This document shows positions 23,851-35,300 of a stretch of 64,000 bases of DNA, piece by piece (positions within the stretch are counted from its first letter, which is position 1; each line of letters opens with the position of its first letter). The stretch covers positions 124,001 through 188,000 of the forward strand of contig JAHGAU010000036.1 in NCBI GenBank assembly GCA_019925105.1, in the 5' to 3' direction. The notes beneath the pieces are model-generated. The model did not search any database and was not told the origin of the DNA. It saw only the letters and a program-made list of their open reading frames with translations. The position numbers were made by a program, and so were the translations under genes. This DNA is from Niebla homalea (Eukaryota > Ascomycota > Lecanoromycetes > Lecanorales > Ramalinaceae).

Positions 23851-25062
23851 TTATTTAATAATATTGGCAACGGCTTTTCCTTTTATTTAATATTTTTAAA
23901 CTTCTTAAAAACCTTATTAACTTTTTTTTTGGTCTTTTAATTTTTAAGTTTATTTTTTATTTTTTTTATAACAATTAAATTTTATTTAAAATTTAATAAC
24001 TTATTAAACCGATTATTTTAAAGGTAATTATATTTATTAAATGAATATTTTATATTATATAAGTATTTAATTAATTTAATTATATTATACTTATAAATTA
24101 ATTTTATTAGTTCGTTTAAAGTATTATTATTATTGGTTTTTTTATTATTAACTATAAACGTCAAGTATATTAAAGTTATTTTCTTTACGTTATAAAGTCA
24201 GATATAATATCTGAATTTCTTTTTAACGGTAATAAAAATTACGGAATAATTTATTATGTTTTTAATATTAAATTTATATATTTAAGATAATATTAATATA
24301 TATTTCTTTATTATTATTAAAGAATCGCGGAATATATATTTATAATTTAAAACTTTTATAAAACGATTATTCTTAACTTAAATAAGTATATATATTTATT
24401 TATTTATTTAAAACTTAAGACTTTATTAAAATCCAAGATTAATCTTAATATAATAATATTCTTTCTTTATTTTTAAAAAACAGATAGAGTTTAAAAGTAT
24501 TATTTTTATTTAAAAAGCTTAAAAGAAGTCTTATAAATAAATTTTTACGTCTTAAAAATATTTAAGATTTATTTTATTAATTAATAAATAAATAAAATCG
24601 TTAAACTTTATTAATAAAATATCCTACTTCTTTTACCGTAATACGTAGTTTTTATATTATATTATATATATTTTATATATAGTTATAGTATTTATAATTT
24701 AATCGCTTAAAACTTAAAGAACTTCTGGTTTATTGGGCTTTATTAATACTTTAAGCTTAATATTAAGGATAAAATTTATAAGATGTTAAATATAATATTC
24801 CGTTATTTTTCCTTTAATAACGGATAATTATATATTTCAATTTTTAAAATTAATAAACTTTATTTTATAAAAGCTTATTTTAAATTAATTAATTAATTAA
24901 CAAAAAAAAAGAAAAATCGGTCTTTTTATAATTTTTATTTAAATCTTTATATATTATCCTTTAAGTATATAGCTTAAAAGCTATATTTATATAATTTAAT
25001 TATTAAATAAATAATTTAAATCTTTAATAGATATATTAAGTATATATAATTAAGCTTATAAT

Positions 25063-25289
25063 TATTATATATATAAATATATAAATATAATAAAATAATA
25101 TAAATTAAGTATAATTTATAAAGATAAATCTATAAAAGAAAATTGCAGGATATACCTAGCTAGTCTAGGATGTACGGCCAGGTAATAAAATATATACGTA
25201 TCATAAGAGTATCTTGGCACCGCTCGCATGACGGCTCAGTGACACTCCATGCCCGCAACACTACCACCATGCCTACACCTAGGCTGACA
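25063..25289 (-). repeat. Copia right LTR
   Basis: 227 bp. The first ~110 bp is almost all A/T (RIP-mutated); the last ~115 bp keeps its original G/C and ends CTGACA, followed by GTATG at 25290-25294. Confidence 0.9.
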
Positions 25290-25294
25290 GTATG

Positions 25295-26058
25295 AGTTGA
25301 AGATGTTAGGAAGCATGGATTTGGCCTTGACTTTATCTGATACAAGGTGGATATCAGTCGGCTACTGGTGACAGTATGCGAGAAACATTGGGCCCGAGCC
25401 CGAATAAGAAATCGCGATGGCAGGCCCACAGATTCTTGAGAAGACAAGGGTCAATACTCACATAACCCTCTTCACAGTGACATGGTGTGTCTCTTGAAGA
25501 CATCGCAAGAGCATCTAGAGGGTTGGGCTTGATCTTCGTGATAAAGGTTTAAAGCTCCAAAAACCATCCACTTCATCAATCAATTCGAGTTGCAAACTAC
25601 GAGTGCTCTCAAGGGGAAAAAAACGAATTTCTACATTTGGTCATGAAGATATGATCAGCGTTCGAGGGAATGAATGGTGATTATCGCGGAATTCTTTTAG
25701 ACGTACTTCAATGCATGACCCTGTTCAGCAAGCTGTCAGTTCCTCCGGTACCGGTTAGGAGCTATTGGACCTGGTTATGCTTTGGTACATTCGAGCTTCT
25801 CCTCCAAAACCGCATATCGCCCTGAGCCTCGAAAGTAGAAGCGATCAGGCACAACCCCGCAACAAGTCCCCACTTGCCGCTCAATCACGTGCTTCAATTA
25901 CCAATCCGATGCACATCTGATTTCTAATGCATGGAAATCTGGATTTAAATGAGACCCATCCGTTTCGGTTGAGGAGACAGAAGTCGGAAACTCTGAGATC
26001 GCTGTTACTCTTCAGCCGGTTCCGTACGCTATCGGGTCAAAGCCTGGGCAGGATCAGG
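25295..26058. other. Intergenic, upstream of Gal80-like gene
   Basis: Host DNA restarts abruptly after the target duplication. No gene was recognised. CCCCGC near 25,855 fits the loose CreA consensus but is too short to rely on. Confidence 0.5.
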
Positions 26059-27548
26059 ATGTCACCCATTCGCATCGGTATCATTGGGCTCTCCACCAGC
26101 TCCACCACCGATTGGGCCCCACGCGCCCATCTCCCCGCCTTGCTGGCTGCCAAGGACAAATTCACCATCGACGCCGTATGCAACACTTCAGTGGCATCAG
26201 CTGAGCGTGCCATTGCCACGTATACACTCAGGCCATCAACAAGAGCGTACGGCAACGCCCAGGATTTGGCGAATGATCCAAACGTACGCAGGCTGCTCGA
26301 CAAATCTTTCGAGTGGAGTACTTTCCATAGAATTAATCCTTCTTCAGCAAAGCTAACATGATGGTAATCGTCAGATCGATCTTGTAATTTGCTCCACACG
26401 CGTCGACACGCATTATGAGACCACGGTTCCCAGTATCCGCGCCGGCAAGGATGTCTTTGTGGAATGGCCGCTCGCGGAGAACTTGCAACGAGCTAGCGAA
26501 CTCACGGAAATGGCGAAGCACAAAGGTGTCAAGACGATGATCGGCCTGCAGGGGCAGCAGATGCCCATCACAGCGACCGTTAAAGCTTTAATCAAGGACG
26601 GCAGGATCGGCAAAGTAATCTCATGCACCGTCTTTGCGAGTGGAGGTCTATATCGCAGGGATATTTTCCCAGAAGGTCTGAAATATTTCACCGAGAAACG
26701 AATTGGTGGAAATCCGGTGACGATTGGGTATGGGCATAGTAGGTCTCTCCTTTGTGCCTTCTCTCGTCTTCTTGACACTCGTAGTGAATCATTGCACGGA
26801 GTTATGCTGAGAAGAGTCATCTAATGCTCAGTGATTGACTATGTGCACTCCGCACTTGGAGAATTCGATTTCATGCAAACGAACATGCATTTCACCCGGC
26901 CAAACGTCAAAATCACCGATAAGGATGGCGCAGTCCTAGAGACGGTCAGATCCGAAAATCCTGACCTAGTCATCGTTCATGGTAAGCAAAAGCTTGACGC
27001 CTTCTCCCCGTTTCCGTCGATGTTTCGGGAGCATTGCAAGCAATCAATAGATCTTTAGCTCCACCCTTTACTTTCTCTGAATAAAGTTCAGAGGCGTTTC
27101 TTCCAACTTCTTCTGATTATGGGCGTCTTCTATCGCATGAAATAACGCTGACTCCTCGTTTTACTCAGGCACCCTTGCCACGTCCGGCGCGCCATTGTCA
27201 GTCACCTACCGACGAGGGCCACCTTTCCCTGGATCAGAAGCCTTGGATTGGGCTATTCAAGGAGAAAAGGGGGAGATTCGGGTGACCGGCCCAGGACCCG
27301 CGCTTCAAGCTCGGGATGAAAACACCAAAATTGAAGTCCATGATTTTGCCACGGACAAAGTTGAGGTGGTGGACTGGGACCACGGTGAGTTTCAGGCATT
27401 ACCGGAGGCCGCCAGAAGTGTGGCTAGGTTGTACGATCTGTTCGCCAAAGGCAATGAGAAGTCGTATCCGACGTTCGAGAATGCCGTCGTGAGGCACAAG
27501 GAGTTGGAGGCTATGTTCAAGAGCTTGGAAGGAGGTGTGAACGCGTGA
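26059..27548 (+). CDS. Gal80-like Gfo/Idh/MocA-family oxidoreductase
   Basis: NAD(P)-binding protein of the Gfo/Idh/MocA family, fungal Gal80-like branch, acting as a sugar dehydrogenase or galactose-type regulator. Exons 26059-26283, 26375-26738, 26832-26981 and 27169-27548 join in frame to 372 aa (introns 91, 93 and 187 bp, all GT-AG). The Rossmann start reads IRIGIIGLSTSS (residues 4-15). VICSTRVDTHYETTVPSI is followed by EWPLAENL near residue 105. Catalytic family members have E-K-P there; the Trp is the Gal80-type substitution and argues against a classical dehydrogenase. The C-terminal alpha/beta domain ends with the FENAVVRHKELEAMF helix normal for the family. The start chosen is the ATG just before PIRIG; an upstream in-frame ATG at 25927 adds a non-homologous tail. 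Substrate unknown. Confidence 0.9.
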
Positions 27549-30500
27549 GGTATGTTACATGGTGCGAAGAGGAATACTTCGAAAAAGGCGTCGAAATATC
27601 GCCCGCGCTCCCGTCTTGGTTGCAATTCTGAGAGCTTCGTTATCTAACCTTTGCAAGATGACTCCATTAAGTGCGATTTGGGACCTGATTGAAGTGGATA
27701 TAACATTCACAACGTCAAACAAAGGTCTTCACATTGACATATATTGTAAACTCATGCATTGCGCCCGAGTCGCTACCTACTCTTTACTGCACAATGATGT
27801 AGTCGCGCACTCCAGCCCCTTTGGGTTTTTGGTACGCCGCGGGCTCGAACAGCCAACCTTCCAAAAGCCTTCGTTCAATCAATCATGCGCACAGCAAAGC
27901 CATCTATCCTACTTTATCCCTACGTCATAACTAAGCGAGCAAGATGCCTTCGACGGTTGGATATCGGCAGTGCACCCAAGCATGAAGCGCCAAACCTTGT
28001 TAGAATCGACCCTACGGAAGGTTTAGCGGTTGGGTGTCGCACGCTTGACCAGGCGATACCGGAATGTTGGACCCAGTTGCCATGGCGGTTGGAGCAGTGC
28101 GTGGATGCTGTGGTGCAGGTATGTCAACAATGTGGCCCTTGGTCTGACTTCGAAGGCTGGGGGCGTGAATTTCTTGGAGATTGGATGTGAATCGTTCATG
28201 TGGTTCCTCGCTGAGAAGAAGGTTTCGAGGATTGTGGCACTGGGGGGTTTGGGGGGGGGTGCTGCTGAGGGCGTTGAATCAGGAGTCGGGTTGGAATTTA
28301 TAGAGGATTAATGGAACATTCAGGGGAGGAGATGGGACTAAACGATGACATTGGTAAGGGGGGGCGGGGGCAAGGGTGTTTGGAACGAATCGCTGCCAAT
28401 GCTTCCCCTTGATTTTTGACTACATTCTACATGTAGAAGCTCAGGAGTAATTGCCGCGTATTGCGGCATCTTTGGCATGTCTTGGGCTGTATATTTCCGC
28501 GGTGCAATCATCTTTGATCTCTATCCAAAGGCGTTGTCGTGGGATATATTAATTTCCATACCCAAGGTTTCCTACCCCTTTCCATTTCACACCGCGTGTA
28601 GAGAACAACCTGTAACCCACGAGGAGCGCTGTCGAGCCTCTGCAACATCCAGTCTTCCATTACTTTTCCTAGATACATCCTTCGCAGGATTTAATCTAGG
28701 ATAGCCTCGTCTAAACCAATTTCTACCAGGCTGTCTGTGCTTTCTCTGCTCCCCTTGCTACCTTCGGCTTTTCTCTGTGGGGATTGGTCCCCATTTTGAA
28801 TGCGTCCGCACATGTTTCCAGCGGGGTCAAGTAGTTCGAGGTCATCATCATCATCATTAGGCGTGTGCATCTGTTGATGGGCTTAGGCGTCATTTGCTGT
28901 ACTCGATTCTTCCTGCATGGAGCCTTTGTCGTCAACCGCAGGCTGCTCGGTTAGACTCATAATGTTCGTTCAGAAATTGGACATGGCAATACGGCGTACT
29001 GTTCTCGTCGTCTCTGTTAGGCCTTTCAATGTATGAAGGAATGTCGGGATTGCTGAGCATTGGTGAGTCCGCGTGGGACATTCGCAGAAACAAAGATGAC
29101 CAAGGATCTTAGCCAGTAAACCCAGATATGTTTTGCTCGTTACCTAATTGTGTTTACCCGTGTTACAATCATAGTCAGTCTTGACACTGCAAACGATCCT
29201 CTCGGGGATATGGTTCTCTTTTCCCTTTACCCTGGCAACTTTCTGGCCAGGGATCAGGTGTTGCGAGTAGTGTTATGACTGATTGAAAAAACGACTAGCT
29301 AAGGTAAAAAAGAATGTTAAATAGTCTCGTTGGGGTCTCGCTCATTCCCCAGCCCCAGCCTCAATGAAAGTGTATGAGCCCCAGCGAAATTACCATCTTC
29401 GACGCCATTTCAGTGCTCCAAGTGCCTCTCTGATCCCAACTCCTCCCTTTGCTCTAAAGTTTCCAAGGAAGGTGTTGCTTCGGCGGTTGAAAAAGAGAAA
29501 ATAAATGAAAAACCCAAAGGAAAACACAACAGACGGCGCGTCGAAGTAGATCCATTCACAGCCTCACTGTCTTCTTCATCATGGGTATATCACAAATGTA
29601 TACACGACTTGCTCCTTCGGTAAAGTCGGGGCAGACATGGCGAATCAAATGTTCGTCGAATCATTGGTTGTTAGAGCAGAGCAGACCTTATAGTTGATGC
29701 GGACACCTAGATCTGAGGCTTCTTTTATATGCTTTATGACATTTGTGGAAAATTGTCCGGTGTAGCTTATCCCAAACGAATTCATTCAATCCACAGGGTT
29801 TCCTATCTGTCATGGTCGCGCCTTGGTCTGCAAGTCCCGGTTCTCCTTTCCCTCGGACAGCGTCTTGACAACCTCCATCTTGGCCTGCCGGAGGTCTGGC
29901 AGGTCATGTCCAAATCGGCAGGTATCTCCTATTGCTACCATTGATAATGGACAGTGTCCAAAGTGAAGTAATGGTGGGAATATATATGGATGATGTCGCT
30001 TGAAGTGAACAAACTACCTACTAAGGATATTGTCCTCTACCTACGAGATATGTTATGTACACCGGTCAACGCCAGCAACAATGAAGACAGATGACGCCCC
30101 CATTGTCCACTCCTCCTGGCGGTTTTTTCATTTGCTGAAGAATATGCTGCAGGACCAAGTCCTTGAAAGAATTGCTTTCGTCCATTACTAACGTGGGAAA
30201 TGTGTTAATTGACAGGCCAATTGTTGAAAAATCACGTCCTTTTGCTGTCGATATTGTACGCCGGGTGAACATTAAATCATCCTGTCACCCAAGCACATCT
30301 CCCGTCAAGATGATTGTTGAAGGATCACGTCCTTCTGCTATCGATGGTGTTTGGTGGGTGAACATAGGAAATGTGCTGGGTGACTGGATCATTCAAAGTC
30401 TGGATGAATGACAATGTTGAACAATGGGCGAGGTGAAAGAGGGGACAGTCCTTATTCACGGGTCAACTCAGTCACCATATCCCATCCCGATCGCAGTTGC

Positions 30501-30643
30501 CTGGCTGGATATATCAAGATTTTTGATCGTGTTAGTTAAAGTCCCAGTGAGCTTCTCGATTGCCTAGTAATTAGTCTTTGAGGAGCACCCATTACTTACT
30601 CGCTATACGCTTATTACTTTTCTATTGCTTCAGCCAGGCAGGT
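27549..30643. other. Gene-poor 3.1-kb stretch
   Basis: No supported gene. A frame at 28030-28311 looks protein-like for a short distance (VNFLEIGCESFMWFLAEKK) but lacks a recognisable domain. A G-rich patch lies at 28,240-28,260. Confidence 0.45.
30220..30365. repeat. 53-bp direct repeat
   Basis: ATTGTTGAAAAATCACGTCC (30220-30272) recurs with transitions as ATTGTTGAAGGATCACGTCC (30313-30365), each ending GGGTGAACAT, 93 bp apart. Flanking GGAAATGTG also recurs, suggesting a larger decayed duplication. Confidence 0.7.
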
Positions 30644-31740
30644 TCAAATAGCATTTTGGGACTGTACCAACTTCTCATCAGTCAAATCGGCAATGGCCGA
30701 TTTGCCAGATAATGGTGCTTGCTCGAGCTTCTTCTCAACTAGATTATCTATTGTTTCCGGGAGTGATTGGAAGAATGTGTTGATGGTGAAATGTTTGCCT
30801 TGGAGTTTCATATCGAGATTGAAAAGCTTGTCCACGCTAAGTCTCATTTCCGAAACCTTCGTAGAAGTTTGCGTTAATGTCTGTTCGAGCTGATCAAGTT
30901 TAGTATCGAGCTGGGGGAACTTGGCCACGCTTGAAATATTGATGAGAAAGGGGAAATGGGATCAATTTGCGAGTGATATGTAGATGAGAGAATTCAATCT
31001 GAGAAAAATTTCCTTAAGTGTTCATAAATTACACAAAAGCTCTTGGTTCTTGGCATGTTACCTGTGTGATCAGTGCGCCATTTAATTGGGATCGGCGAAT
31101 TTATTGTCACAATCAACTTGAGGGTACAAGGCTTTTGAGTTGTCCAGACCAACCAGATCCACGTGGTAGAAATGCTTTCTGACATAAGTTGTCTCATCAT
31201 TGGGAAAGTCGGGTGTATAAGAAGCATCTCGGTCTTCCTTTCCATCTGCTGATATCATTCGAGTCTGTTTGCGAGTATGCAAACCGTCTAATATCTATCC
31301 TTTGAGAGCGAGGAAGTCTTTCGCAAAACGTAGTGCGCGCAACTGCTGCGACCTAACATTGTTCTCAGAAACTGTCGGGTGGGTGCTACATTTCTCTTTG
31401 CCGCTACGCTTTTGTCGTCCGTGGTGGAGGGTGCTTTTCTGCCCTTGTTGGCCTTGTTCGACTTTGCGAGCGCTACGTTGTCGATCTTTGTGGGATCGTT
31501 CTTGCCGTCAATTATCTTCTTGTATTCTGCGCTCAATTATTTCTCGGCATCCTAGTAGGCTTTTCCGCTCTTCACGTCACCCTGGATCCGAAAACGATAT
31601 TATTTTTTTACCTTGCCTTCGTATTCAAGCGTTATTTTTTTTTTTTCGAGAAGTTCTTTCACACGATTCGGTACGACTGGTGGTGCAGAGGCCCCCGCCG
31701 GTCCCTCCTCGGTAGTTTCCTCGCCAGTGGCGCTGGGTGG
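30644..31740 (-). pseudogene. Decayed uncharacterised gene with coiled-coil segments
   Basis: Several minus-strand frames carry protein-like sequence broken by stops and shifts. These are ATGEETTEEGPAGASAPPVV with RVKELLEK near 31.65-31.73 kb, GDVKSGKAY-stop-DAEK-stop-LSAEYKKIIDG near 31.5 kb, FPNDETTYVRKHFYHVD near 31.2 kb, and a heptad-like LDTKLDQLEQTLTQTSTKV at 30.64-30.93 kb. Both stops in the second block stand at likely Gln codons (CAG to TAG, CAA to TAA), as RIP-like C-to-T change would cause. I do not recognise the family; it could be one gene or two neighbours. Confidence 0.4.
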
Positions 31741-32136
31741 TCTACAATCAAGGATCCATGGATACAACCCTAATCGATTTCAGATCAAACAATAACCGAT
31801 AAATAATTGATGATTATATCTACCGTTGTATATTTTCGACGACTTTGATCTTGGCGGAATTTTCTATTGTAAATTTCTTACCGTCAAAATTGTTCTGGAC
31901 ATAAACGTAGAGGTTTCAACATACCATACATACAAAACCGTCCATTTGCTTGCTTGTCCTTTTGTTGCTTGTGTTTCTCCCTACCAGGGATCACCCTTTT
32001 TGGATTCAGACCTGATTCGCATCAATGATTTCCTCCGAAGGAGAATTCTCCTATCTATGTATACTAAGCTAAGTTATGGCTAACCCCTCAACAGTTACCC
32101 CCCCTTGAATAAGAACTCGAGCCCCTGCGAGAAGAT
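31741..32136. other. Intergenic, no feature seen
   Basis: AT-rich, short frames only. Confidence 0.4.
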
Positions 32137-32335
32137 CCGGTCGATGATTAGTCGGGTGGGTGGGCGGATTCCGCAGGAAAGTTGCCGGTCGATGATTAGT
32201 TAGGTGGGTGGGCGGATTCCGCAGGAAAGTTGATGCGCATAATCCGTGTTGAAAGGCTGATGTTGTATCATTTGTGTTGAAAGGCTGATTGCAGTGAAAG
32301 GCTGATTGTAGTGAAAGGCTGATGTTGTATGCGTA
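32137..32335 (+). repeat. 48-bp tandem duplication followed by AAAGGCTGAT array
   Basis: Two adjacent 48-bp units (32137-32184 and 32185-32232) start CCGGTCGATGATTAGT and end AGGAAAGTTG. They are followed by four copies of GTGAAAGGCTGAT-like sequence up to 32335. Non-coding. Confidence 0.85.
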
Positions 32336-35300
32336 AAAGTTCGTGCGGTAGTGAAGGTGTCATGAGGACTCAGTCAACAAAGACCAAGGAGCCACAAAGA
32401 GAATATCGTGCTCAACCAGCAAAGGCCAAGCAACGATGGTGCCTCAACCAACTTAGTGCGCTTCAGTCAATCAAAACCATAAGCGGTGATGCCGACTTCG
32501 TCGCCTCATCCCCAGGCTGTATTTGTCTATTGCCTTCAGCTGTCATCAAGCATTAATCGATCTTTAATGGATCTTTAATCGATCGCCACATTGTTCTTAC
32601 CCCTTCGGCGCCAGACACATTGCCGCCACCGTCAATCTTGTTCGTATGTTTTTACTGCTATAAATCGGTGTCAAAGGCTTCAATCATTGTGTACTGCTCA
32701 TGCCATCCACTCAAGTACCATAGTGGTTGATATATGGCAGAGCAACACAGCTGCCAATTGTCGATCTCGTGGCTATGTTGATAAACCCGTCTAACGCGGC
32801 AACATTTGAGACACGTGCCAGAGCCCGCTGTGAAATTTATATTTTGGTGGAGATTCGTCATTATATGTTGGAACTGAAGATCATGCGCACGTATCTCTTA
32901 GAAACGAGCTTGGATGTACGAACGGTTAATTAAGGATCTGATTCCTTGTGCTTACGTTGTAGCCGAGAGCCACGCTTTGCCGAAGTCGCACAATCTGAAA
33001 AGAGAAGACGAATCCGCCGTGCTCAGAAAGTGTGGGATGTGATTGCGTGTTGTATTACCGGGGACTATTTCTCTGCGTGCCATCCATTCAAATGCCATGA
33101 GTGATTAGTGCAAAGCAAAGTGACATGTCTGCTATTCGTCGTTCTGGCCACTCTCTCGATACTCTTTGAGTGGTGTATCTTGCTCTTGGATGATTTAGAC
33201 ATCATAAGGGATGTCGATATCGAAGATAGTAACGAAGACGATCTTTTTCTGAGCCTCTGGAGTGCTCTCATCTCGATCTGGATTGCCGTGCTTACACTAT
33301 AGTCGCTTGATTATCCAGGAATGCCCTGTGGTTGTGTATTGGCCTTCAGAGCTGGGGGAGAAATGTTGCAATGACCTGGTGTCGCTGTCCGTAGTATGAC
33401 CAGATGTTGTAGGAGCAACTCCTACGAGAGCCAAAGCGGATGGAGCTGCCATAGCAGCTTCGCTTGACCCACGAATTTGAATCTTGAGGCGTCTAATCGC
33501 AGGTGGCAAGCGGTGCTAGCGAACATGATACTGCTAGGTAGCAAGGTTGCGGACGCAAATCGTAAACATTCCCAAGTCTCACTTCCTCGCGCATGACGAC
33601 TTTTCGCTAGCGTCATTAGCTCTCTTTAGTGGTTAGACTGGTGTACCTCTGACCATCTGTTGCCAGTCTAGCCTGATGAGCGAGAGACTCCATGAAGGTC
33701 AACCCTTGAGTCTAGCTCCCCACTAGACACTAGAGAAGCCGATCCGATGGATTTAATGGACTTGAAGGTTTGCCTGGCCAGCCAACATACGCAAAGCGTC
33801 CTCCGCCCAACCCAATCCCCTGTAAATTTATGCTGGAGCGATGGTTTTTATATTTAGTACGGTCGAAATATAACACCCCAGCCCATTCGCAGCACTGGAC
33901 CGAAAGGATCGCAGAAAGTCTTGATGAGACCTTGGTACTGGGAATTAGGCGAAATGCTTAAGTGCAGAGGACACTTACGCGGGTGGCGTCATCCACTGAG
34001 AGAGCTGGGATTCCATTCTTCCGCCATGATAACCTCAATGTTCTGAATAAAGTTGGTGTTGTTGATCCTAAGTCCAAGCCATTTTACCTGGTCAATGATC
34101 GATATTGTGCTCTGAGATGACAGATTCTCATTACAGGCTGTGAGCAGGTAGTAAACTAAGGGTCTGATCTTGATGCTGGTTCTAATGCTTGCTTCAAATG
34201 CCTGAAGGCTTTAGGTGTTTGAGCTAAGCTTTCTCAGCTCGCAGTTGCTAACCTCACCTCCCATACTTTCTCGATGGCCTGGAAAGAGCAGGCCTTGATG
34301 TCAAAGGAGTAGCAGCGAGTCGCCCTGCAGTTGTCGACAGTGTGAAAAATCTAACGCATCTGCCTTGAACTTTATCTTCAAGGGTCGTTGATTAATCTGT
34401 TGCATGCTTCTATTTTCCGATGTTTGCCCCATTTTCTATCTCCGAAATTGTTGGTTGTCCTTCGTGAATGAGGCTACAGATGCTCTCTGCTTTGAAATTT
34501 TTTACTCCTCTTAAGTTTTACCCCTAAATTTCTCCATTCTAACCATATCTTGGGATCGTTGGCCTTAGAAGGAGCGCGCGGTGGAGAAAGCGTTAAAAGA
34601 TCCGTCAATAGCATCAGACTACGATAATGCGAGGTCACACCGGAAGAAAAGAACATTGGCTTCCAGATAAGCCTGCATCCCTTTGCACGCATGCAAAGTC
34701 ATGGCTAATCGTATCATTCGGGTCCATGGTCCTTCAGCTAAGGTCCAATTAAGTTCTGTACATCTTCGAGACTCTCCCCGGGGCGTTCACGTCCAGCCAA
34801 CTTCTGTTCAGGTAAGCACCACTCTTTATCATCTAGCGGTCCATTTGAACTTTATGCTTCAGTTGTTTCACTGGCGATGGTGGAACTTCGTCTATCAGAA
34901 GCCTGCCACCTAGAGCATCTTGGAAGAGTACGTTGATCATTCGACTGACGTCTGGGATTCGTCTCCATGTATGAACTTGGCTTTGAAGGGGACCGTGCCT
35001 GTACGCTTCCCAGTGATAAGGATGGACATGGGAAGGGCAGCGCAGGTTCGCCTGACGTCCGGAAGCGGGTTCCCTCGACGAGAGCCTCGTTACATGGGGT
35101 GATGACATGAATATCTTAGTAGAAAGTGGTGAAAGATGAAGACGACCGGGAGGATAAAGAGGAAAGAGAAAAGATAAAACGCCGTGTAGCGTTGGCGCGG
35201 TGGTGGAGGATAGTGTACGATCTACCAACGGCAGTTGTGATCAGCAAATGCAGCTTACTGCTCATAGCTGTCATAGCTGAGCACCTTGGCCTGCTGCTGA

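Larger units (their letters stand above)
9750..25289 (-). mobile_element. Ty1/copia LTR retrotransposon, RIP-degraded, with nested insertions
   Basis: Outer element of the stack. Its 227-bp LTRs are 9750-9858 plus 17514-17631 (split by the gypsy element) and 25063-25289. They start TGTCA and end TGACA, and are flanked by the 5-bp duplication GTATG at 9745-9749 and 25290-25294. Without inserts the element is close to 5-8 kb. Coding is on the minus strand: a protease relic at 23.64-23.85 kb reads W-I-I-N-N-G where W-I-x-D-S-G is expected. At about 19.04 kb a reverse-transcriptase relic reads FVNNIIII where YVDD is expected. Both are Asp-to-Asn changes expected from G-to-A mutation. The PR-before-RT order with room for integrase between them fits copia. 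A purine tract (AAGGGGATA on the minus strand, 17632-17640) abuts the left LTR, confirming orientation. No intact ORF remains. Confidence 0.88.

Noticed and set aside
9859..25170. AT-rich block as a centromere core
   Set aside because: The A/T richness is explained by RIP of identifiable retroelements with clean insertion joints, and unique host DNA restarts directly on both sides.
28030..28311. 93-codon open frame (+)
   Set aside because: Briefly protein-like, but no recognisable family, no splice partner, and its end is Gly-rich because of a poly-G patch.
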